45,114 nucleotides of DNA from Patescibacteria group bacterium (GCA_018819085.1 JAHJQT010000032.1:1-45114), one strand, 5' to 3'. Shown: positions 23,753-32,555, counted from the first letter of the stretch. The notes: generated by a model from the sequence alone, not told the origin. A program made the numbers and translations.

Positions 23753-24952
23753 TTATTTCTTCCTAAAACGTAAAGTAGAATAAAAATATTTAAAAATATC
23801 AATAAACTTAGCCAAATCAGTTCTAATCTGATTTTTTATTTTCTTTTCATACTCATCAAATCTATTATTATAATAATACTTCTTTTCCATTTTAACTAAA
23901 ATATTAGCAAACCAAATAGTTATAATTACAACTGGAAAAGCAATAATAACATCCATAAAATAATGTTGGCCTAAATATATCGCACCAACAGTAGAAAGGA
24001 AGTTCCAAGGCAAGGTAAAAAATATTGTTCTTCTATCTAATTTATATAAATAATATAAAATCAACAATGCCCAAGCAACATGCATGCTTGGAATTGTGCT
24101 AATAGGTATAACATCATTTCTCCCAATGCCAATATCTTCATGAAAATTTAATATCCTATAATCCAACTTATTATTAGCAATAATTTCTTTCACATCCATA
24201 TCAACTTTACTATAAATCTGACTTATTCTTTGAGGATTATAAATATTATTTAAATGTCTAGGACTATTAGCCGGATATATTATCCAAACAGGCAAAGCAA
24301 TCATAACAGCTAAAGTCATTGCCACTATATATTCACTAAATAATTCTCTTTTTTTACTGAAATATAAAATGACCCATGTTATTCCCATCATTGAACCTAA
24401 AAAAAGATAACCAAAAATCAATAAAGGAATCATTTTAAAAAACAAATCAACTTGATAATAAGAACCTAAAAAAGGATAAAAACCAAATAATTTATTGTCC
24501 ATATTCATTAATAGACTATCAATAAAATTTCCTTTTAATAAAATAGCTAAAAGTCCTAGTAATATGGTTATAAAGCCAAAAAAAATACTCACAGAAAAAA
24601 GTGGTTTAATAATTATTAAACTGGTAAAAAATATTTTTTTAATTTTACTTGAAGTATTCTTAAAAGGATTGGATAAAGAAAAAAAACTAATTTTTTTTTC
24701 AATCAAAGGATTTAGCCAATTTATTATATATAGATAAAGTTTATAAAAAATATAAAGATAAATAAAAAGAAAAACAAAAGAAAAATATTTTACTCCAATA
24801 GCAAGATGTTTAAACCCATAGTCAAAAAAATCAGTAAAACCTGATTTAAGTCCATTCAGAATAAAATAAGCAGAAATCAGAACTAAAGAAAAAATAAATA
24901 AAATATATTCTTCAATCTTAATAGATCGAAGAATATTTTTAATTTTAATCAT
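23753..24952 (-). CDS. PAP2-superfamily membrane phosphatase
   Basis: This polytopic membrane protein of about 399 residues has lipid-phosphatase motifs near the C-terminus. They are an IPSMHVAWA motif (PSxH) and, about 40 residues on, GAIYLGQHYFMDV with the second catalytic His. The layout resembles the PAP2/inositolphosphotransferase-type branch, so a lipid-linked phosphate is the likely substrate. The frame extends upstream to 25045, but those 31 residues are a translation of the tRNA-Leu gene, so ATG 24952 is the start. It is probably transcribed with that tRNA. Confidence 0.88.
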   Translation of the reverse strand: MIKIKNILRSIKIEEYILFIFSLVLISAYFILNGLKSGFTDFFDYGFKHLAIGVKYFSFVFLFIYLYIFYKLYLYIINWLNPLIEKKISFFSLSNPFKNTSSKIKKIFFTSLIIIKPLFSVSIFFGFITILLGLLAILLKGNFIDSLLMNMDNKLFGFYPFLGSYYQVDLFFKMIPLLIFGYLFLGSMMGITWVILYFSKKRELFSEYIVAMTLAVMIALPVWIIYPANSPRHLNNIYNPQRISQIYSKVDMDVKEIIANNKLDYRILNFHEDIGIGRNDVIPISTIPSMHVAWALLILYYLYKLDRRTIFFTLPWNFLSTVGAIYLGQHYFMDVIIAFPVVIITIWFANILVKMEKKYYYNNRFDEYEKKIKNQIRTDLAKFIDIFKYFYSTLRFRKK

Positions 24953-24964
24953 AATATTTAATAG

Positions 24965-25048
24965 TGCCTTGGGAGAGATTCGAACTCTCAATCCCTTGCG
25001 GGAACTTGGTCCTAAGCCAAGCACGTATTCCAGTTCCGCCACCAAGGC
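24965..25048 (-). tRNA. tRNA-Leu(TAG)
   Basis: This class II tRNA on the minus strand has acceptor GCCTTGG/CCAAGGC, anticodon stem CTTGG/CCAAG with loop CTTAGGA (anticodon TAG), a long variable arm (TTCCCGCAAGGGA), and T stem GAGAG/CTCTC. No CCA is encoded. A plausible promoter is on the minus strand: TTGATT (25084-25079), 16 bases, TAAAAT (25062-25057). Confidence 0.95.
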
Positions 25049-25092
25049 ATATTTATATTTTAAACTTTTTACTGATTAAATCAAGGTGTATC

Positions 25093-25154
25093 AAGGACGG
25101 TCTTTAAAATATACGTCCTTTACAAAGGACGTAATATATTTAAGGACCGTCCTT
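25093..25154. repeat. long inverted repeat, REP-like
   Basis: The left arm (about 25093-25120) holds AAGGACGGTC and ACGTCCTT. The right arm (about 25125-25154) holds AAGGACGT and AAGGACCGTCCTT. The two fold into a nearly perfect stem of about 28 bp with a 4-5 base loop. The GGAC-x-GTCC core recalls the element inside tsaD. It lies between tRNA-Leu and the SPFH promoter. Confidence 0.75.
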
Positions 25155-25174
25155 TTACACATTACCTCTCCATC

Positions 25175-25203
25175 TTGACTTTTTTAAATTTATTATATAT
25201 AAT
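25175..25203 (+). promoter_or_regulatory. strong sigma-70-type promoter of the SPFH operon
   Basis: TTGACT (25175-25180), 17 bases, then a perfect TATAAT (25198-25203). The leader of about 85 bases contains a small GC hairpin (GGGGCT...AGCCC, about 25229-25249) and ends with an AAGGAGG ribosome binding site at 25281. Confidence 0.8.
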
Positions 25204-25294
25204 ATAAACAATGAAATTTGGCTAGAGGGGCTGAATTTTCAAGCCCTTTAAAAATTTATAAACTTATTCTTACTACAGAAAAGGAGGAAAGAAA

Positions 25295-26398
25295 ATGGAA
25301 AATTTTCTAACTGGCATTTACATTGGGTTATATATAATCGGAATCATAACAATTATCATAGGCCCTATTGTTTTAGTTTACTTTTTAGCAAAAAACAATA
25401 TTTTCTTTACTATTGTCAAAGAAGGCCAAGCAAAGGCAATCTTAAAATTTGGAGCATTCCAAAGAATGATTATGTGTTATCAAGGATATGGATTCAACGA
25501 AGAATGGGATATTTGTCAAAGAGTTACTCAAGGAAACGAACCTAATTTAAGAGGAGTTTTAGGGGCAGTAAAAAACAGCAATGATGAAATAATAGGAAAT
25601 TGCCAGTTAAGAAAAGAACTGATCAGAATAGGCGGTTTAATGTGGATAGGCATTCCATTAATTCATTCTGTGCATAAATACGAATTCAGATGGACGTCAT
25701 TTGAACAAGCTGAAGAGGGAGGAAAATTGATAGATAAAAAGGTACCTCACGCAGGAGAAAAAATAGATTACATTCTAGTCCAAGATGACATCTATTATAC
25801 TTTTCTTGGCGACGCTGACACAAAAGAACTAATACCAGTAGATATGGAACTGCTTTTAACAATTAGAATAATTAATCCATACAAGGCGCTGTTTCGCGTT
25901 CAGAATTGGCTTGAAGCAGTCCAAAATCAAACAAAGCCAGCTCTTCGAGGATTCGCCGCTGATAAAAACTATGCGGATCTGATCGGAAAAAAAGAAGAGA
26001 TAGAAAGAGAAGCAGACACTTTTCTTGCCGAATCAGGAATTCACAGATACACAGAAAGAAATTATGGCGCTCGTTTAAAAAGAGTTGGCATGGTCAGTAT
26101 TAATCTTTGCGGAGAAAGAGGAAAAGCTTACCTTGAGGCCTCTACAAAACAATATGAGGCTGATAGAGAAAAAGAAAGAATTGAAACAATCGCTAATGCT
26201 GAAGTTGAAAGAATTAATAAAGTATATAGCGAGATAACAAGTCATGGAAGTGAAGGATTATTCATTAGAGCTAACGAGGCAATTGAAGAAGCCGGACGAG
26301 GCCCAAGCAATTTAGTTATATTTCCATTAGGATCCGCCAAATCAATGTTAAAAGATTTAACTGGTGGAATAATTAAAGAAAAGAGGAGTAGGAAATGA
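25295..26398 (+). CDS. SPFH/band-7 (stomatin-like) membrane protein
   Basis: This 367-residue protein has one N-terminal membrane helix (about 10-34). An SPFH-type domain follows, with KEGQAKAILKFGAFQR and a later MELLLTIRIINPYKALFRVQNW section, and then a helical EREADTFLAES to KQYEADREKERIETIANAEVERINKVY coiled coil, as in stomatin/flotillin proteins. These form membrane rings or scaffolds. The Shine-Dalgarno AAGGAGG is the best in the window, which with the promoter suggests strong expression. The next gene overlaps its end by 4 bases (ATGA). Confidence 0.85.
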   Translation: MENFLTGIYIGLYIIGIITIIIGPIVLVYFLAKNNIFFTIVKEGQAKAILKFGAFQRMIMCYQGYGFNEEWDICQRVTQGNEPNLRGVLGAVKNSNDEIIGNCQLRKELIRIGGLMWIGIPLIHSVHKYEFRWTSFEQAEEGGKLIDKKVPHAGEKIDYILVQDDIYYTFLGDADTKELIPVDMELLLTIRIINPYKALFRVQNWLEAVQNQTKPALRGFAADKNYADLIGKKEEIEREADTFLAESGIHRYTERNYGARLKRVGMVSINLCGERGKAYLEASTKQYEADREKERIETIANAEVERINKVYSEITSHGSEGLFIRANEAIEEAGRGPSNLVIFPLGSAKSMLKDLTGGIIKEKRSRK

Positions 26399-26880
26399 AT
26401 ATCTTGGCAACTATATTAGGTATCTTTATTGTTCTCTCCATGTTTTCTTTAATCATCTATTTAGCGGTTAAAAAGAAAGTTTGGCTAATTATGATTATTG
26501 GAGGAGTTCTCGTTATCGGAATAATCTTTATATTAATTAACTCTTCAGAAAAACCAAAAATTACTAACAAAACATCAACCTCAACCGCTCAACAAAAACC
26601 TCGCGCTTCACGAACCCTCTCTGCAACTTTCAAACTACCAGCTGATGGAACAATAGTCAGCCGTGATGAAAATGGACGGGAAATTTCTTATAAAAAGGGG
26701 CAGTATGTCCGTTTTGAACAACTAACTGCCTCTGGTAAGTTTGTTTATGTTAATCCCGATTCTCCATCATGGGAAACCAATAAAAGATCCTGCATAAGCG
26801 GACCTGCTTCTTCTGATGGAACCATAAAACTCATGTCCTGCTCAGGACGAGAAATGAGTTTAAGGGTAACCGTTCAATAA
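26395..26880 (+). CDS. membrane-anchored protein of unknown function, partner of SPFH
   Basis: This 161-residue protein has two N-terminal hydrophobic helices (about 4-24 and 30-49). A polar Lys/Thr/Ser linker follows, then a domain of about 90 residues (FKLPADGTIVSRDENGREISYKKGQYVRF and so on) with two cysteines (CISG, MSCSG) that could form a disulfide outside the cell. No family is recognised. It is translationally coupled to the SPFH gene. A terminator follows. Confidence 0.75.
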   Translation: MNILATILGIFIVLSMFSLIIYLAVKKKVWLIMIIGGVLVIGIIFILINSSEKPKITNKTSTSTAQQKPRASRTLSATFKLPADGTIVSRDENGREISYKKGQYVRFEQLTASGKFVYVNPDSPSWETNKRSCISGPASSDGTIKLMSCSGREMSLRVTVQ

Positions 26881-26894
26881 ATAACAAAACAACC

Positions 26895-26935
26895 AAAAAG
26901 CCAGACAAGGAAAAACAACCTTGCTCTGGCTTTTT
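26895..26935. terminator. bidirectional intrinsic terminator
   Basis: AAAAAGCCAGA-CAAGG pairs with CCTTG-C-TCTGGCTTTTT around an AAAAACAA loop. A and T runs on the two sides serve both the SPFH operon and the converging pilin-like operon. Confidence 0.9.
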
Positions 26936-26959
26936 AAATTTAAATGATATTTAAATGTA

Positions 26960-27301
26960 TTAATTGATTCCTACCAATCCTTTAATTACCATTATCAATC
27001 CTTTAGAAACTAATGCAATAGCTATGCCAACCAATGCCCAAATAAGCATTTTTCTTGCTGTACCTATTGCTTCTTCATTTCCTGATGAAGTAATCCACTT
27101 AAAACCGGCAAAAAGCAACATAAATAAAGCTACGGCAAGAACAATACCAAAAAAATAATTCACTATAGTATCTAATAATTCAATTATCTTATCCATACTC
27201 GTTATATCAGAATCCGGAATTGTTGGTTCTGCTGCAAATACAGTCAAAGAAAATCCGAATAATATAAGACATGATAAGCTCGCAATTATTATTTTTTTCA
27301 C
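26960..27301 (-). CDS. VirB2/TrbC-like two-helix protein (copy 3)
   Basis: This 113-residue protein has a signal peptide (KKIIIASLSCLILFGFSLTVFA, cleavage before AEP) and then two hydrophobic helices separated by the short polar turn TSSGNEEAIGTARK. The fold pattern is that of VirB2/TrbC pilins, which are widespread in Patescibacteria. GTG 27301 is chosen over the open frame from 27322, because the minus-strand sequence AAAGGGGGTG just upstream is a ribosome binding site for the GTG. It is the last of three paralogues in one operon. Whether it builds a pilus or has another envelope role is unknown. Confidence 0.7.
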   Translation of the reverse strand: MKKIIIASLSCLILFGFSLTVFAAEPTIPDSDITSMDKIIELLDTIVNYFFGIVLAVALFMLLFAGFKWITSSGNEEAIGTARKMLIWALVGIAIALVSKGLIMVIKGLVGIN

Positions 27302-27344
27302 AAATTTCACCCCCTTTCGCAATTTTTAATTTAATTTATTATAT

Positions 27345-27710
27345 CTAATTAGCACCTAAAAGCTCTTTAATTATGCTTGTAAAACCAGCTCCTATTAAAC
27401 AAACAGCAAGCCCTACAGCTGCCCAAAGCATTGTTTTCTTTGCTTGAGTTACTTTCTCTTCACTTCCTCCAGAAACCATAAACATAAAACCTCCAATTAA
27501 AAACATTAATGTTGCTAAAGGAATAGCAATTATAAAAATCCAATATGCAATAGCACTAATTAACTCATCAAAACTAGTTGAATTAAGAGGATTTGAAATA
27601 GACCCACCTTCACCTGGCGGAGGTAATGTAGCGCTAGCAAAAAAAGGCAGTCCAAATACTAAAACTGGAATAATTAATAAATAAGTTTTTTTTAATATTT
27701 TTTTAATCAT
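27345..27710 (-). CDS. VirB2/TrbC-like two-helix protein (copy 2)
   Basis: This 121-residue protein has an N-terminal signal sequence ending FFASA, then a proline/glycine-rich mature start (TLPPPGEGGSISNPLN) and two hydrophobic helices flanking MVSGGSEEKVTQAKK. The turn motif G-S/N-E-E/Q-K followed by A-KK is shared with the two neighbours. Gaps of 10 bases upstream and about 43 downstream place it in the same operon. Confidence 0.7.
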   Translation of the reverse strand: MIKKILKKTYLLIIPVLVFGLPFFASATLPPPGEGGSISNPLNSTSFDELISAIAYWIFIIAIPLATLMFLIGGFMFMVSGGSEEKVTQAKKTMLWAAVGLAVCLIGAGFTSIIKELLGAN

Positions 27711-27720
27711 ATTTTTTTAA

Positions 27721-28158
27721 TCATAATTCAGGTGTAGAACAACTAGGAAAATGATTCCATGCCCATATTATTGTACCAGAACTTGAATCAGGATTCACTA
27801 ATGTTTTCATTAAGGTATCAATCAATAACCAACTACAAAAGATAATTAGTAATCCAATGACCGTACTAGTAAAAATGCTTTTTGCTAAACCAACTTTCTG
27901 TTCATTCCCAGCTGATGTTAAAAAAATAATTCCTGCTGCTACAAATAAAAGAGTTGCAATCGGAATAGCTAAATTAAAACTAATAAAATTAATTATATTA
28001 CTCGCTAGATTCCAAATATGACAAAGAGTACAAGATGATTGACCACTACCTCCACAAGGAACTATTGGTCCAGTATGAATACCAGCATAAACAGAATTGG
28101 CTCCTACGAATATAATAATAACTAAATAAATAATAAAAAATATTTTAAAAGCTTTCAT
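27721..28158 (-). CDS. VirB2/TrbC-like two-helix protein (copy 1), Cys-rich
   Basis: This 145-residue protein has a signal sequence ending SVYA, then a Cys-containing mature N-terminus (PCGGSGQSSCTLCH) and two hydrophobic helices around LTSAGNEQKVGLAKS. A C-terminal tail (about 30 residues, WNHFPSCSTPEL) is absent from the paralogues. The paired cysteines suggest disulfides outside the membrane. It is 7 bases downstream of the solute-binding lipoprotein gene. Confidence 0.7.
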   Translation of the reverse strand: MKAFKIFFIIYLVIIIFVGANSVYAGIHTGPIVPCGGSGQSSCTLCHIWNLASNIINFISFNLAIPIATLLFVAAGIIFLTSAGNEQKVGLAKSIFTSTVIGLLIIFCSWLLIDTLMKTLVNPDSSSGTIIWAWNHFPSCSTPEL

Positions 28159-28165
28159 TGGATTA

Positions 28166-29458
28166 TTATTTCATTAAAAGATTAATCTGATTAATTGATT
28201 TTTCAATTGACTTTTTAATTGTCTCTTCTCCTAATACTATTGATTCTATCATATCAGCAAAAATATTTTCAATAGACAAACTATCAACTTGATACCATGA
28301 TTGAGCAGATAATGATTGCTCAGCAAAAATACCTACATCTTTATCATTCTTTTGCCAATTAACTAAATCCCTACGAGCTGTTGGTTTTTTTGTTTTTTCC
28401 AAATATTTCTGAGAACTTTCTTTTTGCGTTATCCAATTTATAAACTCCCATGCCTGTTCTGAACTCTTGGAATTACGAGAAACAGTCATGCCCCAATAAT
28501 TAGCATAATCAATATCTTTTTCCGAACTTTCAATTTGAGGCATTTTTGATACTCCAAAATTTAGATAAGGCGATTTAGCTCTGATAGTTGGTAAATGATA
28601 AGAGTAATTAAACATCATAGCTGTTGATCCTTCGTAAAAAGCATCAATAGAATAATGCATTCTTGTATTCCAAGTATAAGATGATTTTAGAGGATTAGCA
28701 AAATCAATATAAAATTCTAAAGCTCTTTGCCCTGGATAAAAATTTTCATTATCTAATTTAATAGCTTCATCAAAAACAGCTTCTGTTTTATTTTGATTCA
28801 CCATTTGAGCACCTGATTGCATCATTAAAAGTGATAAAATATCAGTTGAACGATTAACATTTCTTGCTGTACCCAAAGAAGCCCCAGCACGAATAATATT
28901 ATCTCTATCATCTTTTATGGTTAATTTATTTAAAACATCTAAAAATTCTTCCCAAGTTTCAGGTGGTTGAGAAATACCAACAGTATTAAAAATGTCTTTA
29001 TTATAATAAAGCGCTAATGTATCAACACTTAAAGGAAGAGCAACAATTTGATCATCTATAACAAAATCCTTATAAACAACATCAACAAAATTATCTTGAA
29101 TGTCCTTGATTAATATTAAATCAGATGGAGCAGCCCAAATTTTATTTTCGTATTTAGGCACCCAAGTATGATGAATCATAAAAAGATCGGGACCTCTTCC
29201 ACTTGCCATAGCTTCAAGCAAATCTTTTTCGTATGTCGCATAAACCTTTTTGTAATATTTAATTTTTGTCTTTGGAAATTCTGCATTAAAATCTTGAATC
29301 AATTCATTAAAAACATCAGAATCATCATAAACTCCCCAAAACTCTAGCTCTGTTGATTGTAAAGGACTAGATTTGCACCCTGGAAAAGCAATTGCTAAAC
29401 TAAAAACAAACAAAGGAATAATAAATGTATATAAAGTGACAGTTTTTATTTTGAACAC
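28166..29458 (-). CDS. extracellular solute-binding lipoprotein (sugar ABC type, family 1)
   Basis: This 430-residue protein has a lipoprotein signal with lipobox AFPGC (lipidated C28). The mature protein follows the family 1 binding-protein layout: ELEFWGVYDDSDVFNELIQDFN, GRGPDLFMIHHTWVPKY, LPLSVDTLALYYNKDIFN, PPETWEEF, and near the end YWGMTVSRNSKSSEQAWEFINWIT. Such proteins normally feed an ABC importer, but no permease or ATPase gene is nearby; instead three VirB2-like genes follow in the same operon. It may work as an orphan receptor or with a distant transporter. Confidence 0.9.
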   Translation of the reverse strand: MFKIKTVTLYTFIIPLFVFSLAIAFPGCKSSPLQSTELEFWGVYDDSDVFNELIQDFNAEFPKTKIKYYKKVYATYEKDLLEAMASGRGPDLFMIHHTWVPKYENKIWAAPSDLILIKDIQDNFVDVVYKDFVIDDQIVALPLSVDTLALYYNKDIFNTVGISQPPETWEEFLDVLNKLTIKDDRDNIIRAGASLGTARNVNRSTDILSLLMMQSGAQMVNQNKTEAVFDEAIKLDNENFYPGQRALEFYIDFANPLKSSYTWNTRMHYSIDAFYEGSTAMMFNYSYHLPTIRAKSPYLNFGVSKMPQIESSEKDIDYANYWGMTVSRNSKSSEQAWEFINWITQKESSQKYLEKTKKPTARRDLVNWQKNDKDVGIFAEQSLSAQSWYQVDSLSIENIFADMIESIVLGEETIKKSIEKSINQINLLMK

Positions 29459-29492
29459 AAAATTAAATTTACTTTAGTTATTAACTTTTTAA

Positions 29493-29562
29493 TGTCATTC
29501 CCAACTTGATTGGGAATCCAGATTAATTTATTTCCTGGATCCCCGCTTTCGCGAGGATGACA
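29493..29562. repeat. TGTCATTCCC-type inverted repeat element
   Basis: The left arm begins TGTCATTCCC and contains an internal hairpin (TCCCAA...TTGGGA) ending GGAATCCAG. The right arm is CCTGGATCCCCGC...GCGAGGATGACA. The ends TGTCAT/ATGACA and CCAG/CTGG are inverted copies. Closely similar sequences are widespread intergenic repeats in unrelated bacteria (recalled, not searched). It lies between the methyltransferase and lipoprotein genes. Confidence 0.7.
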
Positions 29563-29574
29563 CCAAGTATGTAT

Positions 29575-30108
29575 TTATTTTCTAAAAATAAGTCCGTAGT
29601 GATGATTATCTATTTTTAATTCTTTTTCAAATTCAAACCCTTCTAATTTAACTAATTGTTGTGCTTCTTCTTTTGAAATTAACCAGCCATCCTTAGGTGC
29701 TAAAGATGAATCTTTAATCCACTCCACAAGAACAAGCGTATTATTGTCTTTTAAAACTCTTTTTGCTTCTTTGACTATCTCAGATTTTTTTTGTGATTGA
29801 AATAAAATATTTCGTAAAAGAACTAAATCTATTGATTCATTGTCTAATTTTGAACCATTAAGATTCTCAAGATTACAATGAATTGTCTCAATGTTTGATA
29901 TATTTTCTAATTCTGCTTTGCTTTCAACTGCTTCTAATGTATCTTTTATAACATCCAAAGCATAAACGTGCCCTTGTTCAGCAATTTTTGCCATCGGAAT
30001 ACTGAAATATCCATTACCACAACCAAAATCAGCAATATGCATATTATTACGAATATCTATTTGCTTTAAAATTTCTGTGGGTTGAAGAAATCCATTATTA
30101 TTTTCCAT
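29575..30108 (-). CDS. class I SAM-dependent methyltransferase
   Basis: This cytosolic methyltransferase has about 177 residues. Motif I is IADFGCGNGYFSIPMA, motif II is HVYALDVIKDTLEAV, then IETIHCNLENLNGS, and motif IV is IDLVLLRNILFQ, with KEAKRVLKDNNTLVLVEW after it. It is close to the UbiE/methyltransferase-11 pattern, with substrate unknown. The frame starts at a TTG (30123) overlapping gyrA, but ATG 30108, 5 bases after the gyrA stop, is the better start. Confidence 0.85.
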   Translation of the reverse strand: MENNNGFLQPTEILKQIDIRNNMHIADFGCGNGYFSIPMAKIAEQGHVYALDVIKDTLEAVESKAELENISNIETIHCNLENLNGSKLDNESIDLVLLRNILFQSQKKSEIVKEAKRVLKDNNTLVLVEWIKDSSLAPKDGWLISKEEAQQLVKLEGFEFEKELKIDNHHYGLIFRK

Positions 30109-30113
30109 ATTTT

Positions 30114-32549
30114 TTATATACAAGCTACTGAAACAACTTTATCTCCCTGCCTTAATTTCATAATTTTAACTCCTTGAGTTGCTCTACCTAAAGAAGAAAT
30201 ATTCTTAAGTTTAGTTTTAATTACCTTCCCTTTGCTAGAAATAGCAATTAGATCTTCTTGTCCTTTATCTAATATCTCGCTTACAACAATATCCCCCGTT
30301 TTACTGTTAATTTTAGCTGTTTTAATTCCTATGCCACCTCTTTTTTGAACCTTATAAAATTTCAAATATGTTTTTTTACCAAATCCATTTTGAGTAACAA
30401 CAAGAATCTTTAAATTCTCTTTATCTATACTTTCACTAATAATATCCATTCTTACTAATTTATCATCTTTTCTTAAATTAATTCCCTTAACACCAGAAGC
30501 TGCTCTACCCATTGATCTAACATCACTTTCTTTAAAACGAATACTTTGACCTTTTGATGTAACTAACATAATCTGATCTTCACCAGAAGTAAGATTAGCC
30601 CATTTAAGCTTATCTTCTTTTTTTAATTTAATTGCAATCAAACCACTAATACGAACATTAGAAAAGTCTTCTATTTTTGTTCTTTTAATTATACCATTTT
30701 CAGTAGCCATTACCAAATATTTAACATTATCCCCTTTGCTAATATTAAGAACCGCTGTGATTTTTTCATTTGGACCTAATTGTAAAATATTAACAATAGC
30801 TTGTCCGCGAGCTACTCTTTTTGTTTCAGGAAGTTCATAGGCCATTGATTTGAAAACACGTCCTTTATTAGTAAAGAATAAAATATTGTCATGTGTTGAA
30901 ACGTGCATGAAATGCCCTACTACATCTTCTTCCCTAGGAGTTATTCCAACAACTCCTTTGCCTCCTCTATTTTGAGCACGATATGCTTGCGGATTGACTC
31001 TCTTTATATAACCTCCCTCTGTTAAAATAATTATACAATCTTCTTCCGGAACTAATTCTTCTATATTCAATTCACCTACTTGACGAATATTAACTTTAGT
31101 TCGCCTTGCATCACTATATTTCTCCTTTAATTCTTTGAGTTCTTTCTTAATTACAGTTAATATTTTTTCAGGACTTTTAAGTAGTACTTCTAATTCTTTA
31201 ATTAATTGCCTTTTTTCTTTTAATTCATCTTTTATTTTCTTTTGTTCTAAACCAGCCAGTGTCTGTAGTTTCATTTCTAAAATAGCTTCTGTCTGCTTCT
31301 CGCTTAATTTGAATTTCTTCATTAAGTTCCTACCCGCCTCTTCCTTATTCTTAGATTTTTTAATTGTATTTATAACAGCATCAATATTATCAAGGGCTTT
31401 ACTTAATCCCATTAAAATATGAGCTCTTTCTTTTGCTTGGTCTAATTCAAATTTAGTTTTCCTAGTAATAATTTCTTGACGATGCTTGATGTATTCTTCT
31501 AAAAAATTAGACAATGATAAAACTTGTGGTTGAATTCCATTAACCAAAGCAAGCATGTTCATATGAAATGTTTTTTGTAAATCAGTGAATTTGAAAAGAT
31601 GATTAAGTATTTTTTTAGGATAAGCATCATTTTTTAATTCAATAACAATTCTGACTCCTTCTTTATTATTCGATTCATCGCGAATATCTTTAATGCCTTG
31701 TATTTTCTTATTCTTTACTAAATCAGCTATTTTAATTATTAAATTAGCTTTATTGACACCATAAACCATTTCATTGACTAAAATCTTGAATTTACCTTTT
31801 TTATCTTCAATAATTTCAGTTTTAGCTCTCATAACAATAGGACCCTTACCAGTACTGTATGCTTGAATCATTCCTTTACGATCATAAATTTCACCACCAG
31901 TTGGAAAATCAGGTCCTTTAATAAATTGAAAAAGATCTTTTACTGTTGCTTCTGGATGATCAATAAAATAGAGTATTCCATCAATTACTTCTCCTAAGTT
32001 ATGAGGAGGTATATTTGTCATCATACCAACAGCGATACCCATAACTCCGTTTAATAAGAGTTGAGGTAATTTTGCAGGAAGAACAACTGGCTCTTTGCGA
32101 GTTCCATCATAATTATTAATCCAATCAACTGTTCCTTTGCCAATATCTAAAAGCATTTCATCAGTGATTTTAGACATTTTTACTTCTGTATAACGAAAAG
32201 CTGCAGCATTATCTCCATCCATAGATCCAAAATTACCTTGTCCATTAATTAATGGGTATCTTAATGAAAAATCCTGAGCCATTCTAACTAAAGAATCATA
32301 CACAGCAACATCACCATGAGGATGATATTTTCCAAGAACTTCTCCTATTACAGTAGCTGATTTTCTATGCTTAGCAGAGCTTGTTAATCCTAATCCATGC
32401 ATAGCGTATAAAATACGACGATGAACAGGTTTGAGACCATCACGAACATCAGGCAAGGCACGCGAAATAATTACACTCATAGCGTAATCTAAATATGACT
32501 CTTCCATTTCTTTGACAATTGAATATTTTTTAATATTACCTATTTCCAT
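30114..32549 (-). CDS. gyrA: DNA gyrase subunit A
   Basis: GyrA is the DNA-cleaving subunit of gyrase, which introduces negative supercoils with GyrB (not in this window). The 811-residue protein has YAMSVIISRALPDVRDGLKPVHRRI, the HPHGD segment, and the catalytic tyrosine in AAFRYTEV (Y120). The coiled-coil gate and the C-terminal beta-pinwheel follow, with a GyrA-box-like QNRGGKG that points to gyrase rather than topoisomerase IV. At the quinolone site, the residue matching E. coli Ser83 is V81, while the one matching Asp87 is D85. The small membrane-protein gene at 32556 is 6 bases upstream and the methyltransferase follows. Confidence 0.96.
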   Translation of the reverse strand: MEIGNIKKYSIVKEMEESYLDYAMSVIISRALPDVRDGLKPVHRRILYAMHGLGLTSSAKHRKSATVIGEVLGKYHPHGDVAVYDSLVRMAQDFSLRYPLINGQGNFGSMDGDNAAAFRYTEVKMSKITDEMLLDIGKGTVDWINNYDGTRKEPVVLPAKLPQLLLNGVMGIAVGMMTNIPPHNLGEVIDGILYFIDHPEATVKDLFQFIKGPDFPTGGEIYDRKGMIQAYSTGKGPIVMRAKTEIIEDKKGKFKILVNEMVYGVNKANLIIKIADLVKNKKIQGIKDIRDESNNKEGVRIVIELKNDAYPKKILNHLFKFTDLQKTFHMNMLALVNGIQPQVLSLSNFLEEYIKHRQEIITRKTKFELDQAKERAHILMGLSKALDNIDAVINTIKKSKNKEEAGRNLMKKFKLSEKQTEAILEMKLQTLAGLEQKKIKDELKEKRQLIKELEVLLKSPEKILTVIKKELKELKEKYSDARRTKVNIRQVGELNIEELVPEEDCIIILTEGGYIKRVNPQAYRAQNRGGKGVVGITPREEDVVGHFMHVSTHDNILFFTNKGRVFKSMAYELPETKRVARGQAIVNILQLGPNEKITAVLNISKGDNVKYLVMATENGIIKRTKIEDFSNVRISGLIAIKLKKEDKLKWANLTSGEDQIMLVTSKGQSIRFKESDVRSMGRAASGVKGINLRKDDKLVRMDIISESIDKENLKILVVTQNGFGKKTYLKFYKVQKRGGIGIKTAKINSKTGDIVVSEILDKGQEDLIAISSKGKVIKTKLKNISSLGRATQGVKIMKLRQGDKVVSVACI

Positions 32550-32555
32550 AATATA

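Noticed and set aside
24953..25045. N-terminal extension of the PAP2 protein
   Set aside because: It is the translation of the tRNA-Leu(TAG) gene; ATG 24952 is the real start.
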